Source: Pseudomonas crudilactis
GTDB lineage: Bacteria > Pseudomonadota > Gammaproteobacteria > Pseudomonadales > Pseudomonadaceae
Length of the DNA: 64,000 bases
Assembly (NCBI RefSeq): GCF_013433315.1
Contig: NZ_WXVV01000022.1
Span: 1-64,000 of the forward strand
Reading direction: 5' to 3'
Position 1 is the first letter of the stretch. Every line of letters starts with the position of its first letter. The translations under genes were made by a program, and so were the position numbers. Below the pieces are notes generated by a model that saw nothing but the letters and a program-made list of their open reading frames with translations, had not been told where the DNA came from and searched no databases. Of this stretch, positions 44,726 to 53,536 are shown in pieces.

Positions 44726-46357
44726 ATGACGCGCTACATATTCGTCACGGGCGGTGTTGTTTCTTCATTGGGGAAAGGCATTGCATCGGCTTCATTGGCG
44801 GCCATCCTGGAGGCGCGGGGACTTAAGGTCACCATGCTGAAGCTGGACCCGTACATCAACGTCGACCCGGGCACGATGAGCCCGTTCCAGCACGGTGAAG
44901 TGTTCGTCACCCACGACGGCGCCGAAACCGACCTGGACCTGGGCCACTACGAGCGGTTCATCCGCACGACCATGACCCAGAACAACAACTTCACCACTGG
45001 CCGTGTCTACGAGCACGTGCTGCGCAAAGAGCGCCGTGGTGACTACCTGGGTGCAACCATCCAGGTGATCCCGCACATCACCGACGAAATCAAGCGCCGT
45101 ATCATCAAGGGGGCCGGTGACGCTGACGTGGCAATGGTTGAAATCGGTGGCACCGTCGGTGACATCGAGTCGCAACCGTTCCTCGAAGCCATCCGTCAAC
45201 TGCGTTTCGAAGTCGGCGCCAAGCGCGCGATGCTGATGCACCTGACTTTGGTGCCGTACATCGCCACCGCTGGCGAGACCAAAACCAAGCCAACCCAGCA
45301 CTCGGTCAAAGAGCTGCGTTCGATCGGCCTGCAGCCAGACGTGCTGGTGTGCCGTTCCGATCACCCGATCGACGTCTCGTCGCGTCGCAAGATCGCGCAG
45401 TTCACCAACGTTGAAGAACGTGCGGTGATCGCGCTGGAAGACGCCGACACCATCTACAAGATCCCGGGCATCCTGCACTCGCAGGGTCTGGACGATTTTG
45501 TTGTCGAGCGTTTCGGCCTGCAGTGCGGCAGCGCTGACCTGTCCGAGTGGGAAGCGGTGGTTGACGCCAAGCTGAACCCGGAACACGAAGTGACCATCGC
45601 CATGGTCGGCAAGTACATGGAGCTGCTGGACGCCTACAAGTCGCTGATCGAAGCGATGAGTCACGCCGGCATCAGCAACCGTACCAAGGTCAACCTGCGC
45701 TACATCGATTCCGAAGACATCGAGAACCAGGGCACTGCGCTGCTCGAAGGTGTCGACGCGATCCTCGTCCCGGGCGGCTTTGGTCTGCGCGGCGTGGAAG
45801 GCAAGATCACTGCCGTTCAGTACGCTCGTGAAAACAAGGTTCCATACCTGGGTATCTGCCTGGGCATGCAAGTGGCGGTCATCGAGTTCGCCCGTAACGT
45901 GATGGGCTGGAAAGACGCCAACTCCACCGAGTTCGATCGCGCCAGCGGCCACCCGGTTGTGGGTCTGATCACCGAGTGGGAAGACGCTACCGGTGCTGTT
46001 GAAGTGCGTACCGAAAGCTCCGATCTGGGCGGCACCATGCGCCTCGGCGCTCAGGAATGCCTGCTCGAAGCCGGTTCCAAGGTGCACGACTGCTACGGCA
46101 AGGACGTGATCGTTGAACGTCACCGTCACCGTTACGAAGTGAACAACAACCTGCTGCCGCAAATCATCGAAGCCGGCCTGAAAATCTCCGGTCGCTCCGC
46201 TGACGCAGCGTTGGTTGAAGTGGTTGAAGCTGCGGATCATCCATGGTTCGTCGCTTGCCAGTTCCACCCAGAGTTCACCTCGACACCACGTGATGGCCAT
46301 CCGCTGTTCAGCGGTTTTGTCAAAGCAGCATTGGCTCAACACCAGAAGAAGGCGTAA
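44726..46357 (+). CDS. pyrG: CTP synthase
   Basis: Converts UTP to CTP with ATP and glutamine; the product also serves CdsA, KdsB and IspD-type cytidylyl transfers. The 543 residues comprise the synthetase domain (from RYIFVTGGVVSSLGKG, P-loop-like) and a class I glutamine amidotransferase domain with Cys378 in GICLGMQ and His514/Glu516 in FHPEF. Followed by kdsA after 5 bp. Confidence 0.98.
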   Translation: MTRYIFVTGGVVSSLGKGIASASLAAILEARGLKVTMLKLDPYINVDPGTMSPFQHGEVFVTHDGAETDLDLGHYERFIRTTMTQNNNFTTGRVYEHVLRKERRGDYLGATIQVIPHITDEIKRRIIKGAGDADVAMVEIGGTVGDIESQPFLEAIRQLRFEVGAKRAMLMHLTLVPYIATAGETKTKPTQHSVKELRSIGLQPDVLVCRSDHPIDVSSRRKIAQFTNVEERAVIALEDADTIYKIPGILHSQGLDDFVVERFGLQCGSADLSEWEAVVDAKLNPEHEVTIAMVGKYMELLDAYKSLIEAMSHAGISNRTKVNLRYIDSEDIENQGTALLEGVDAILVPGGFGLRGVEGKITAVQYARENKVPYLGICLGMQVAVIEFARNVMGWKDANSTEFDRASGHPVVGLITEWEDATGAVEVRTESSDLGGTMRLGAQECLLEAGSKVHDCYGKDVIVERHRHRYEVNNNLLPQIIEAGLKISGRSADAALVEVVEAADHPWFVACQFHPEFTSTPRDGHPLFSGFVKAALAQHQKKA

Positions 46358-46362
46358 CCCCG

Positions 46363-47208
46363 ATGGCACAGAAGATCATCCGCGTCGGCGACATCGAGAT
46401 TGCCAACGACAAACCCATGGTGCTGTTCGGTGGCATGAACGTGCTGGAAAGCCGTGACATGGCCATGCAGGTTTGCGAGGAGTACGTGAAGGTCACCGAG
46501 AAACTCGGTATCCCTTACGTGTTCAAGGCCAGTTTCGACAAGGCCAACCGTTCTTCTGTGACCTCCTATCGTGGTCCTGGCCTGGAAGAGGGCATGCGCA
46601 TCTTTCAGGACATCAAACAAGCTTTCGGCGTGCCGATCATCACCGACGTCCACGAGCCTGATCAGGCCGCGGTCGTCGCTGAGGTCTGCGACATCATTCA
46701 ACTGCCGGCCTTCCTGTCGCGCCAGACCGATCTGGTCGTCGCGATGGCCAAGACCAATGCAGTGATCAACATCAAGAAAGCCCAGTTCCTCGCCCCTCAG
46801 GAAATGAAACACATCCTGAACAAGTGCGTGGAAGCGGGTAACGATCAACTGATCCTCTGCGAGCGTGGTTCGAGCTTCGGCTACAACAACCTCGTGGTCG
46901 ACATGCTCGGCTTCGGCATCATGAAGCAGTTCGAGTACCCGGTATTCTTCGACGTGACCCACGCGCTGCAAATGCCGGGTGGTCGTGCCGACTCCGCTGG
47001 TGGTCGCCGTGCCCAGGTTCTGGATCTGGCCAAGGCGGGCATGAGCCAGTCGCTGGCAGGTCTGTTCCTCGAAGCGCACCCGGATCCGGACAACGCCAAA
47101 TGCGACGGCCCTTGCGCCTTGCGTCTGGACAAACTGGAGCCATTTCTGGCCCAGCTCAAAGCTTTGGACGAACTGGTGAAGAGTTTTCCGACGGTAGAAA
47201 CCGCGTAA
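46363..47208 (+). CDS. kdsA: 3-deoxy-8-phosphooctulonate synthase
   Basis: Condenses arabinose 5-phosphate and PEP to KDO 8-phosphate for the inner core of lipopolysaccharide. The 281 residues have FKASFDKANRSS, ITDVHE, the QIPAFL-type block as QLPAFLSRQTD, and CERGSSFGYNNLVVDM. The motif CERG with Asn in place of a metal-binding Cys at the N-terminus (GGMNVLES) suggests the metal-independent class, which I infer rather than prove. Confidence 0.96.
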   Translation: MAQKIIRVGDIEIANDKPMVLFGGMNVLESRDMAMQVCEEYVKVTEKLGIPYVFKASFDKANRSSVTSYRGPGLEEGMRIFQDIKQAFGVPIITDVHEPDQAAVVAEVCDIIQLPAFLSRQTDLVVAMAKTNAVINIKKAQFLAPQEMKHILNKCVEAGNDQLILCERGSSFGYNNLVVDMLGFGIMKQFEYPVFFDVTHALQMPGGRADSAGGRRAQVLDLAKAGMSQSLAGLFLEAHPDPDNAKCDGPCALRLDKLEPFLAQLKALDELVKSFPTVETA

Positions 47209-47243
47209 CACTCAATTCTCCGGTAAAGTACCGCACGATTTGT

Positions 47244-47267
47244 CGCTCATGCCCTCGGGCATGAGCG
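47244..47267. terminator. Perfect palindromic hairpin between kdsA and eno
   Basis: A 24-bp perfect palindrome, cgctcatgccc and its complement, lies 35 bp after kdsA. Only a weak T run follows, so it may be a terminator or a processing or stability hairpin at the eno boundary. Confidence 0.5.
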
Positions 47268-47365
47268 TTATCGTCTGCAAGTCTGCCCGCTGCACACCCC
47301 TTGCCGACGGTAAAAAGATTTCCTCTAGCTGCGTCGTTTTCGTCAACTTTGGAGTGTTTACAACA

Positions 47366-48655
47366 ATGGCAAAAATCGTCGACATCAAAGGTCGTGAAGT
47401 TCTCGACTCCCGTGGCAATCCCACCGTGGAAGCGGACGTGCTTCTCGACAACGGCATCATCGGCAGCGCTTGCGCGCCGTCCGGTGCATCCACTGGCTCG
47501 CGTGAAGCGCTCGAGCTGCGTGATGGCGACAAGAGCCGTTATCTGGGCAAGGGCGTGCTCAAAGCGGTAGCCAACATCAACGGTCCGATCCGCGATCTGC
47601 TGCTGGGCACCGACCCAAGCGACCAGAAAGCCCTGGATCACGCGATGATCAAGCTCGACGGTACTGAAAACAAAGCGACCCTGGGCGCCAACGCCATCCT
47701 CGCCGTGTCCCTGGCTGCGGCCAAGGCTGCTGCTCAGGATCAGGATCTGCCGCTGTACGCACACATCGCCAACCTCAACGGTACGCCGGGTGTCTACTCG
47801 ATGCCGGTACCGATGATGAACATCATCAACGGTGGCGAGCACGCCGATAACAACGTCGACATCCAGGAATTCATGGTGCAGCCGGTTGGCGCCAAGTCTT
47901 TCTCGGAAGGTCTGCGCATGGGCACCGAGATTTTCCATCACTTGAAAGCTGTGCTGAAGGCCCGTGGCCTGAGCACTGCCGTTGGCGACGAAGGCGGTTT
48001 CGCACCGAACCTGGCGTCCAACGAAGACGCGTTGAAAGTGATCTCCGAAGCAGTGGCCAACGCCGGTTACAAGCTGGGCACCGACGTGACCCTGGCTCTG
48101 GACTGCGCGGCCAGCGAATTCTACGAAGACGGCAAGTACAACCTGTCCGGCGAAGGTCAGGTGTTCACCGCTGAAGGTTTCGCTGATTACCTCAAAGGCC
48201 TGACCGAACGTTATCCGATCATCTCGATCGAAGACGGTCTGGACGAGTCCGACTGGGCTGGCTGGAAGATCCTCACCGACAAGATCGGCGAGAAGGTTCA
48301 ACTGGTGGGCGACGACCTGTTCGTGACCAACACCAAGATCCTGAAAGAGGGCATCGATAAAAACATCGCCAACTCGATCCTGATCAAGTTCAACCAGATC
48401 GGCACCCTGACCGAAACCCTGGAAGCCATCCAGATGGCCAAGGCTGCCGGTTACACCGCAGTGATCTCGCACCGTTCCGGCGAAACCGAAGATTCGACCA
48501 TTGCCGACCTGGCTGTGGGCACCTCGGCTGGCCAGATCAAGACCGGTTCGCTGTGCCGTTCTGACCGTGTTTCCAAGTACAACCAACTGCTGCGTATCGA
48601 AGAGCAGTTGAATGGCAAGGCCAAGTACAACGGTCGCAGCGAATTCCGCGGCTAA
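47366..48655 (+). CDS. eno: Enolase
   Basis: Interconverts 2-phosphoglycerate and PEP and scaffolds the RNA degradosome. The 429 residues have the N-terminal DSRGNPTVE, GDEGGFAPN, metal ligands in ALDCAASEFY and SIEDGLDESDW, and SHRSGETEDSTIADLAV. The ATG at 47366 gives MAKIVDIKGREV; an in-frame extension back to 47240 covers the hairpin and is not coding. Supplies PEP used by KdsA encoded next door. Confidence 0.98.
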   Translation: MAKIVDIKGREVLDSRGNPTVEADVLLDNGIIGSACAPSGASTGSREALELRDGDKSRYLGKGVLKAVANINGPIRDLLLGTDPSDQKALDHAMIKLDGTENKATLGANAILAVSLAAAKAAAQDQDLPLYAHIANLNGTPGVYSMPVPMMNIINGGEHADNNVDIQEFMVQPVGAKSFSEGLRMGTEIFHHLKAVLKARGLSTAVGDEGGFAPNLASNEDALKVISEAVANAGYKLGTDVTLALDCAASEFYEDGKYNLSGEGQVFTAEGFADYLKGLTERYPIISIEDGLDESDWAGWKILTDKIGEKVQLVGDDLFVTNTKILKEGIDKNIANSILIKFNQIGTLTETLEAIQMAKAAGYTAVISHRSGETEDSTIADLAVGTSAGQIKTGSLCRSDRVSKYNQLLRIEEQLNGKAKYNGRSEFRG

Positions 48656-48826
48656 GTACAAATCGATGGAAGGACACCGGATTGTGTCGAAAAAGTCGTG
48701 ACAGCGATGGATTTGCCACTAATCTGATGCCTTGAATGCACAAGCCTGGGTCTTCCAGGCTTCGTGCTATCAGATGCTTCAAAGTTTTGGCGTGGCTGTC
48801 TTTTTTCACTGGATACCTGATATTCG

Positions 48827-49105
48827 ATGCGCAGTCCTTACTGGTTGTTTCTCGTTTTGCTCTTGCTACTGGCCGGTCTGCAGTACCGCCTGTGGGTGGG
48901 CAATGGCAGTCTGGCGCAGGTCGCCGAGCTGAATCAGCAGATTGCTGATCAACACGCCGAGAACGAAGGTTTGCTGGAGCGCAACCGAGTGATGGACGCT
49001 GAAGTCAGCGAGTTGAAAAAGGGCATGGAGACCGTTGAAGAACGGGCTCGTCACGAACTGGGCATGGTCAAGGACGGCGAAACCCTTTATCAGTTGGCCC
49101 AATGA
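48827..49105 (+). CDS. ftsB: Cell division protein FtsB
   Basis: Small bitopic divisome protein that links FtsQ and FtsL. The 92 residues have one membrane helix (about 4-20) and a periplasmic coiled coil (about 28-65) ending in the conserved ERARxELGM motif (EERARHELGMVK). Lies between eno and ispD, with which it overlaps by four bases. In the eno-ftsB gap a hairpin (aagcctgg/ccaggctt, 48742-48762) without a T run may mark the eno 3' end. Confidence 0.95.
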   Translation: MRSPYWLFLVLLLLLAGLQYRLWVGNGSLAQVAELNQQIADQHAENEGLLERNRVMDAEVSELKKGMETVEERARHELGMVKDGETLYQLAQ

Positions 49106-49809
49106 TCAATTCCCTGCCGGCCTTCTGGGCCGTGATTCCTGCCGCGGGCGTCGGTGCCCGAATGGCCGCGGACCGTCCCAAGCAGTATCTGCAACTGGGC
49201 GGGCGCACAATTCTTGAACACAGCCTCGGCTGTTTCCTCGATCACCCAAGCCTCAAGGGGCTGGTGGTCAGTCTTGCGGTTGATGATCCTTACTGGCCAA
49301 ACCTGGCCTGCGCCAGCGATCCGCGCATTCAGCGGGTAGAAGGCGGGGCCGAGCGTTCTGGTTCGGTGCTCAATGCCTTGCTGCATCTGCATGCGCAGGG
49401 TGCCGATGATGAAGATTGGGTGCTGGTGCACGATGCGGCACGGCCGAATCTGAGTCGCGATGATCTCGACAGGTTACTCGATGAACTGGCGGATGATCCG
49501 GTCGGCGGTTTGCTTGCGGTGCCGGCGCGCGACACGTTGAAGCGGGTCGACAAGCACGGGCGCGTGGTTGAAACCGTGGATCGCAGCGTGATCTGGCAGG
49601 CGTACACGCCGCAGATGTTCCGCCTTGGTGCGTTGCATCGGGCGTTGGCGGACAGTCTGGTGGCGGATGCGCTGATTACCGATGAGGCGTCGGCGATGGA
49701 GTGGGCTGGGCTTAAACCTCGTCTGATTGAAGGGCGGGCGGATAACCTCAAGGTGACCCGGCCTGAAGATCTCGAATGGTTGCGCCAGCGTTGGGCTAAT
49801 CGCCGCTGA
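49102..49809 (+). CDS. ispD: 2-C-methyl-D-erythritol 4-phosphate cytidylyltransferase
   Basis: Third MEP-pathway step: joins CTP and MEP. The 235 residues have the nucleotide-binding AAGVGARMAADRPKQYLQLGG region (cited in part: GVGARMAADRPKQYL) and VHDAARPNL. Coupled to ftsB by ATGA overlap. Its pathway partner ispF is 3.2 kb away, separated by the formaldehyde genes, whereas in many bacteria ispD and ispF are adjacent. Confidence 0.97.
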   Translation: MINSLPAFWAVIPAAGVGARMAADRPKQYLQLGGRTILEHSLGCFLDHPSLKGLVVSLAVDDPYWPNLACASDPRIQRVEGGAERSGSVLNALLHLHAQGADDEDWVLVHDAARPNLSRDDLDRLLDELADDPVGGLLAVPARDTLKRVDKHGRVVETVDRSVIWQAYTPQMFRLGALHRALADSLVADALITDEASAMEWAGLKPRLIEGRADNLKVTRPEDLEWLRQRWANRR

Positions 49810-49832
49810 GTGCAGTGGCGCTTTTCAGATCG

Positions 49833-49931
49833 CATTCGCGAGCAGGCTCGCTCCCACATTTGATTTGCGCCTGACCCCAAATTTGCATTCGCCGCCATTC
49901 CCCTGTGGGGGCGAGCCTGCTCGCGAAAGCG
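49833..49931. repeat. REP pair, outward orientation
   Basis: Cores attcgcgagcaggctcgctc and its counterpart ctgtgggggcgagcctgctc point the opposite way to the pairs at 8591, 14165, 15786 and 43010. They flank about 55 bp. It lies between convergent ispD and the LysR gene. Confidence 0.85.
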
Positions 49932-49952
49932 GTAGTTCAGGCAACCCATCAC

Positions 49953-50849
49953 TCAGCTTCGATACTCCGGCCGCTCAGCCAACCCTTCCTTTAGAAAATC
50001 CACCAACTTGCGCACCTTCGGCGACAAATGCCGCTGCTGCGGATACAGCGCCCACACCGCCGTATTCGGCGGCTGATGCGCCTCCAGCAACGAAATCAGC
50101 GCACCGCTGTGCAGATGCTCCAGCACGTAATAATCCGGCAACTGACACAACCCCACGCCTTGAAGCGCCGCATCCAGCACCGCTTGCCCACTGTTGCAGC
50201 GCCAGTTGCCCTGCACGCGCTGGGAAAACTCCCGCCCGTTTTGCTCAAGCTGCCAGATGTCCGAGCTGCCAATCAGGCAATTGTGCCGACTCAACTCCGA
50301 CAGACTGTGTGGGCGACCGTACCGCTCAACGTAGGACGGTGACGCGCAGAGATACATTCGCCGTGGCGCCAGGCGTGTCGCGACCAACCTCGAGTCCTGC
50401 AAACGTCCCAGACGAATCGCCAGATCCAGCCCTTCATGCACCAGATCGAGCTGGCGATTGCTCAGTTCGATATCGATGCGCAGCTGCGGATACAGCCCCA
50501 TGAACCGCGTGACCAGCGGCACGATAAAGCGCTCGCCGTACGCGACGGCACAGGTCATGCGCAACATGCCTTTCGGTTCGCTGGTCAGATCGCCAACCGC
50601 ACGCAGTGCTTCCTCACGACCATCCTGCAAGCGTTGGCAATGTTGCAGGAATGTCTGTCCGGCCTCAGTCAGCGTCACCCGGCGGGTGCTTCGATAGAGC
50701 AGGCGCGTCTGTAAACGCTCCTCCAACCGTACGATTTGTCGACTGATGTGCGAGGACGAAACCCCAAGACGTTCGGCTGCGGCGGTGAACTGGCTGCATT
50801 CAGCGACGGCGACGAATTCGTCGATGCCTTCCCAGCGGTTTTCGGACAT
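49953..50849 (-). CDS. LysR-type regulator, probable regulator of frmA-fghA
   Basis: A 298-residue LysR-family regulator: N-terminal winged helix-turn-helix (about 8-65, FVAVAECSQFTAAAERLGVS) and a periplasmic-binding-like effector domain (about 90-295). It is divergent from frmA across 116 bp, the classic layout for a LysR activator and its target. In P. aeruginosa the regulator at this position controls glutathione-dependent formaldehyde detoxification (GfnR). By position and pathway this is likely its counterpart, but I infer that from context. Confidence 0.9.
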   Translation of the reverse strand: MSENRWEGIDEFVAVAECSQFTAAAERLGVSSSHISRQIVRLEERLQTRLLYRSTRRVTLTEAGQTFLQHCQRLQDGREEALRAVGDLTSEPKGMLRMTCAVAYGERFIVPLVTRFMGLYPQLRIDIELSNRQLDLVHEGLDLAIRLGRLQDSRLVATRLAPRRMYLCASPSYVERYGRPHSLSELSRHNCLIGSSDIWQLEQNGREFSQRVQGNWRCNSGQAVLDAALQGVGLCQLPDYYVLEHLHSGALISLLEAHQPPNTAVWALYPQQRHLSPKVRKLVDFLKEGLAERPEYRS

Positions 50850-50965
50850 GGGGATTATCCCTGTATGGCAATAATGTTTTGCTTTTGTCCGGATTATTCA
50901 TCGTAAAGCCATGTATTACACTCCTTGTCTGGTTTTTTATTCAATGCATTCACTGGAGAGTCAGC

Positions 50966-52078
50966 ATGATCAAGTCGCGCGCCGCCGTTGCCTTCGAGGC
51001 CAAGAAGCCGCTGGAAATCGTAGAAGTCGATGTCGCCATGCCCAAGGCCGGTGAAGTGCTGCTGCGCGTGGTAGCTTCCGGTGTTTGCCACACCGACGCC
51101 TACACACTGTCCGGCGCGGATCCGGAAGGCATCTTCCCGTCGATCCTCGGTCACGAAGGTGGCGCCATCGTTGAAGCGATCGGCGAAGGCGTGACCTCGG
51201 TTGCCGTAGGCGATCACGTCATTCCGCTGTACACCCCGGAATGCGGCCAGTGCAAATTCTGCAAATCGGGCAAGACCAACCTGTGTCAGGCGATTCGCGC
51301 GACTCAGGGCAAAGGTTTGATGCCGGACGGCACTTCGCGTTTTTCCTACAAGGGCGAAACGATTTTCCACTACATGGGTACTTCGACGTTCTCGGAATAC
51401 ACCGTGTTGCCGGAAATCTCCGTGGCCAAGATCTCCAAAGACGCGCCGCTGGAAAAGGTTTGCCTGCTGGGCTGTGGCGTCACCACCGGCATCGGTGCAG
51501 TGCTTAACACCGCCAAGGTCAAACCGGGTGACACCGTGGCCATCTTCGGTCTGGGCGGCATTGGTCTGTCTGCGGTGATCGGCGCGGTGAAAGCCAAGGC
51601 TGCGCGCATCATCGCCATCGACATCAACCCGGCCAAGTTCGAGATCGCCAAGCAACTCGGCGCCACCGACTGCGTGAACCCGAAAGACTTCGATCGTCCG
51701 ATTCAGGAAGTGATCGTCGACATGACCGATGGCGGCGTCGACTTCTCCTTCGAATGCATCGGCAACGTGCAACTGATGCGCGCCGCGCTTGAGTGCTGCC
51801 ACAAAGGTTGGGGCGAGTCGGTAATCATCGGTGTGGCCGGTGCTGGCCAGGAAATCGCGACCCGTCCGTTCCAGTTGGTCACCGGTCGCGTCTGGCGCGG
51901 TTCGGCATTCGGCGGCGTGCGCGGTCGTACCGAATTGCCAAGCTACGTCGACATGGCGCAGAGCGGCGAGATCCCGCTGGACACTTTCATCACCCACACC
52001 ATGGGCCTGGAAGACATCAACAAGGCGTTCGACCTGATGCACGAAGGCAAGAGCATCCGTACCGTCATTCATTTCTAA
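50966..52078 (+). CDS. frmA: S-(hydroxymethyl)glutathione dehydrogenase
   Basis: Class III zinc alcohol dehydrogenase that oxidises the glutathione adduct of formaldehyde and also reduces S-nitrosoglutathione. The 370 residues have catalytic zinc ligands Cys41 and His63 and structural zinc cysteines 93, 96, 99 and 107 (PECGQCKFCKSGKTNLC). The NAD motif GLGGIGLSAV lies near residue 195. The ATG at 50966 follows GGAGAG. Also called adhC. Substrate goes on to FghA encoded next. Confidence 0.97.
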   Translation: MIKSRAAVAFEAKKPLEIVEVDVAMPKAGEVLLRVVASGVCHTDAYTLSGADPEGIFPSILGHEGGAIVEAIGEGVTSVAVGDHVIPLYTPECGQCKFCKSGKTNLCQAIRATQGKGLMPDGTSRFSYKGETIFHYMGTSTFSEYTVLPEISVAKISKDAPLEKVCLLGCGVTTGIGAVLNTAKVKPGDTVAIFGLGGIGLSAVIGAVKAKAARIIAIDINPAKFEIAKQLGATDCVNPKDFDRPIQEVIVDMTDGGVDFSFECIGNVQLMRAALECCHKGWGESVIIGVAGAGQEIATRPFQLVTGRVWRGSAFGGVRGRTELPSYVDMAQSGEIPLDTFITHTMGLEDINKAFDLMHEGKSIRTVIHF

Positions 52079-52083
52079 AAGCA

Positions 52084-52158
52084 GCGCAAGTGACAGGCTT
52101 CAAGCTGCAAGCAAAGGCGCTTTTGCCTTTTCTTGAAGCTCGAAGCTTGCCACTTGCA
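52084..52158. repeat. Imperfect inverted repeat between frmA and fghA
   Basis: gcaagtgacaggcttcaagctgc near the left end pairs with gcttgaagctcgaagcttgccacttgc-type sequence at the right with about four mismatches in 26 bp; short gcttttgcc symmetry lies in the middle. It is unrelated to the REP core and fills the gap between two genes of one pathway. Confidence 0.7.
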
Positions 52159-52172
52159 GCTGGGAGAATCCC

Positions 52173-53018
52173 ATGAGTCTGGAAAATATCTCCTGTCAGA
52201 AGAGTTTCGGCGGTTGGCACAAGCGCTATCGCCATCGCTCCGATGTGCTCGGCTGCGACATGGTGTTCGCCGTGTACCTGCCGCCGCAGGCGGAGCAGGG
52301 CGGCAAACTGCCGGTTTTGTATTGGTTGTCCGGCCTGACCTGCACCGACGAGAACTTCATGCAGAAGGCCGGCGCGATGCGCATGGCCGCCGAACTCGGG
52401 CTGATCATCGTCGCCCCGGACACCAGTCCACGCGGCCCTGATGTGCCTGGCGATCCGGATGGCGCGTGGGATTTCGGCCTCGGTGCCGGGTTCTATCTGA
52501 ATGCCACGCAAGAACCTTGGTCGCGGCACTATCGGATGCATGACTATGTCGTGCAGGAATTGCCTTCATTGGTTGAAGCGCATTTCCCCGCTTCGGACAA
52601 ACGCAGCATCAGCGGCCACTCCATGGGCGGTCACGGTGCGTTGGTCTGCGCATTGCGAAATCCTGGGCGCTATCAATCGGTGTCGGCATTCTCGCCCATC
52701 AACAATCCGATGGATTGTCCGTGGGGGCAGAAGGCGTTCTCCCGTTACCTGGGCGAAGACCGTTCCAAGTGGAAAGAGTGGGATGCCTGCGCCTTGATCG
52801 CTGAGGCCACCGAGAAGCTGCCATTGCTTGTCGATCAAGGTGATCGCGATGACTTCCTCGCTACCCAGCTCAAACCCGAAGCCCTGCAACAAGCGGCAAA
52901 ACAAGCGGGCCATCCGCTGACGTTGCGCCTGCAACCGGGCTACGACCACAGCTATTTCTTCATCTCAAGCTTTATAGACGACCACTTGCAGCATCACGCA
53001 CGCGCCCTGCGCGGTTAA
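52173..53018 (+). CDS. fghA: S-formylglutathione hydrolase
   Basis: Serine hydrolase that releases formate and glutathione, completing formaldehyde detoxification after FrmA. The 281 residues have the nucleophile Ser150 in GHSMGGHGAL, with the acid in QGDRDDF and His in YDHSYFF. Esterase D family. The start has GGGAGA upstream. Its stop overlaps an ATG (TAATG) that is in frame with ispF. Confidence 0.96.
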   Translation: MSLENISCQKSFGGWHKRYRHRSDVLGCDMVFAVYLPPQAEQGGKLPVLYWLSGLTCTDENFMQKAGAMRMAAELGLIIVAPDTSPRGPDVPGDPDGAWDFGLGAGFYLNATQEPWSRHYRMHDYVVQELPSLVEAHFPASDKRSISGHSMGGHGALVCALRNPGRYQSVSAFSPINNPMDCPWGQKAFSRYLGEDRSKWKEWDACALIAEATEKLPLLVDQGDRDDFLATQLKPEALQQAAKQAGHPLTLRLQPGYDHSYFFISSFIDDHLQHHARALRG

Positions 53019-53031
53019 TGCAGGTAGAATC

Positions 53032-53062
53032 ACGCCCTGACAAAAATCGGGGCGTTTTTTTT
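53032..53062 (+). terminator. Intrinsic terminator touching the ispF start
   Basis: Stem acgccc/gggcgt with a 12-nt loop is followed by a run of eight T that ends two bases before the ispF ATG at 53063. It should end frmA-fghA transcripts. Confidence 0.7.
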
Positions 53063-53536
53063 ATGCGTATTGGCCACGGCTATGATGTGCACCGTTTCGC
53101 TGAAGGCGATTTCATTACTCTGGGCGGCGTGCGCATTGCACACAGCTTCGGGCTGCTCGCTCATTCCGACGGTGACGTCCTGCTGCACGCCTTGAGCGAT
53201 GCCTTGCTCGGCGCTGCGGCGCTGGGTGATATCGGCAAGCATTTCCCGGACACCGACCCGCAATTCAAAGGCGCCGACAGTCGTGCTCTGCTGCGTCACG
53301 TGGTCGCGCTGATCCATGCCAAAGGCTGGAAAGTCGGCAACGTCGATAACACCATCGTTGCCCAGGCGCCGAAAATGGCCCCGCATATCGAATCGATGCG
53401 CGCGCTGATCGCGGCGGATCTTCAAGTTGAGTTGGATCAAGTGAACGTGAAAGCTACCACCACCGAAAAGCTCGGCTTTGTCGGTCGCGAAGAAGGCGTC
53501 GCCGTGCACTCCGTTGCCTTGTTGCTGCGCGCATGA
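53063..53536 (+). CDS. ispF: 2-C-methyl-D-erythritol 2,4-cyclodiphosphate synthase
   Basis: Fifth MEP-pathway enzyme. The 157 residues start with MRIGHGYDVHRF, giving zinc ligands Asp8, His10 and His42, and contain TTTEKLGFVGR at the C-terminal side. The homologous start at 53063 is unusual: the preceding bases are a T run from a terminator with only GGGG as a ribosome site. An in-frame ATG at 53018, coupled to the fghA stop, would add 15 residues. Overlaps truD by four bases. Confidence 0.95.
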   Translation: MRIGHGYDVHRFAEGDFITLGGVRIAHSFGLLAHSDGDVLLHALSDALLGAAALGDIGKHFPDTDPQFKGADSRALLRHVVALIHAKGWKVGNVDNTIVAQAPKMAPHIESMRALIAADLQVELDQVNVKATTTEKLGFVGREEGVAVHSVALLLRA

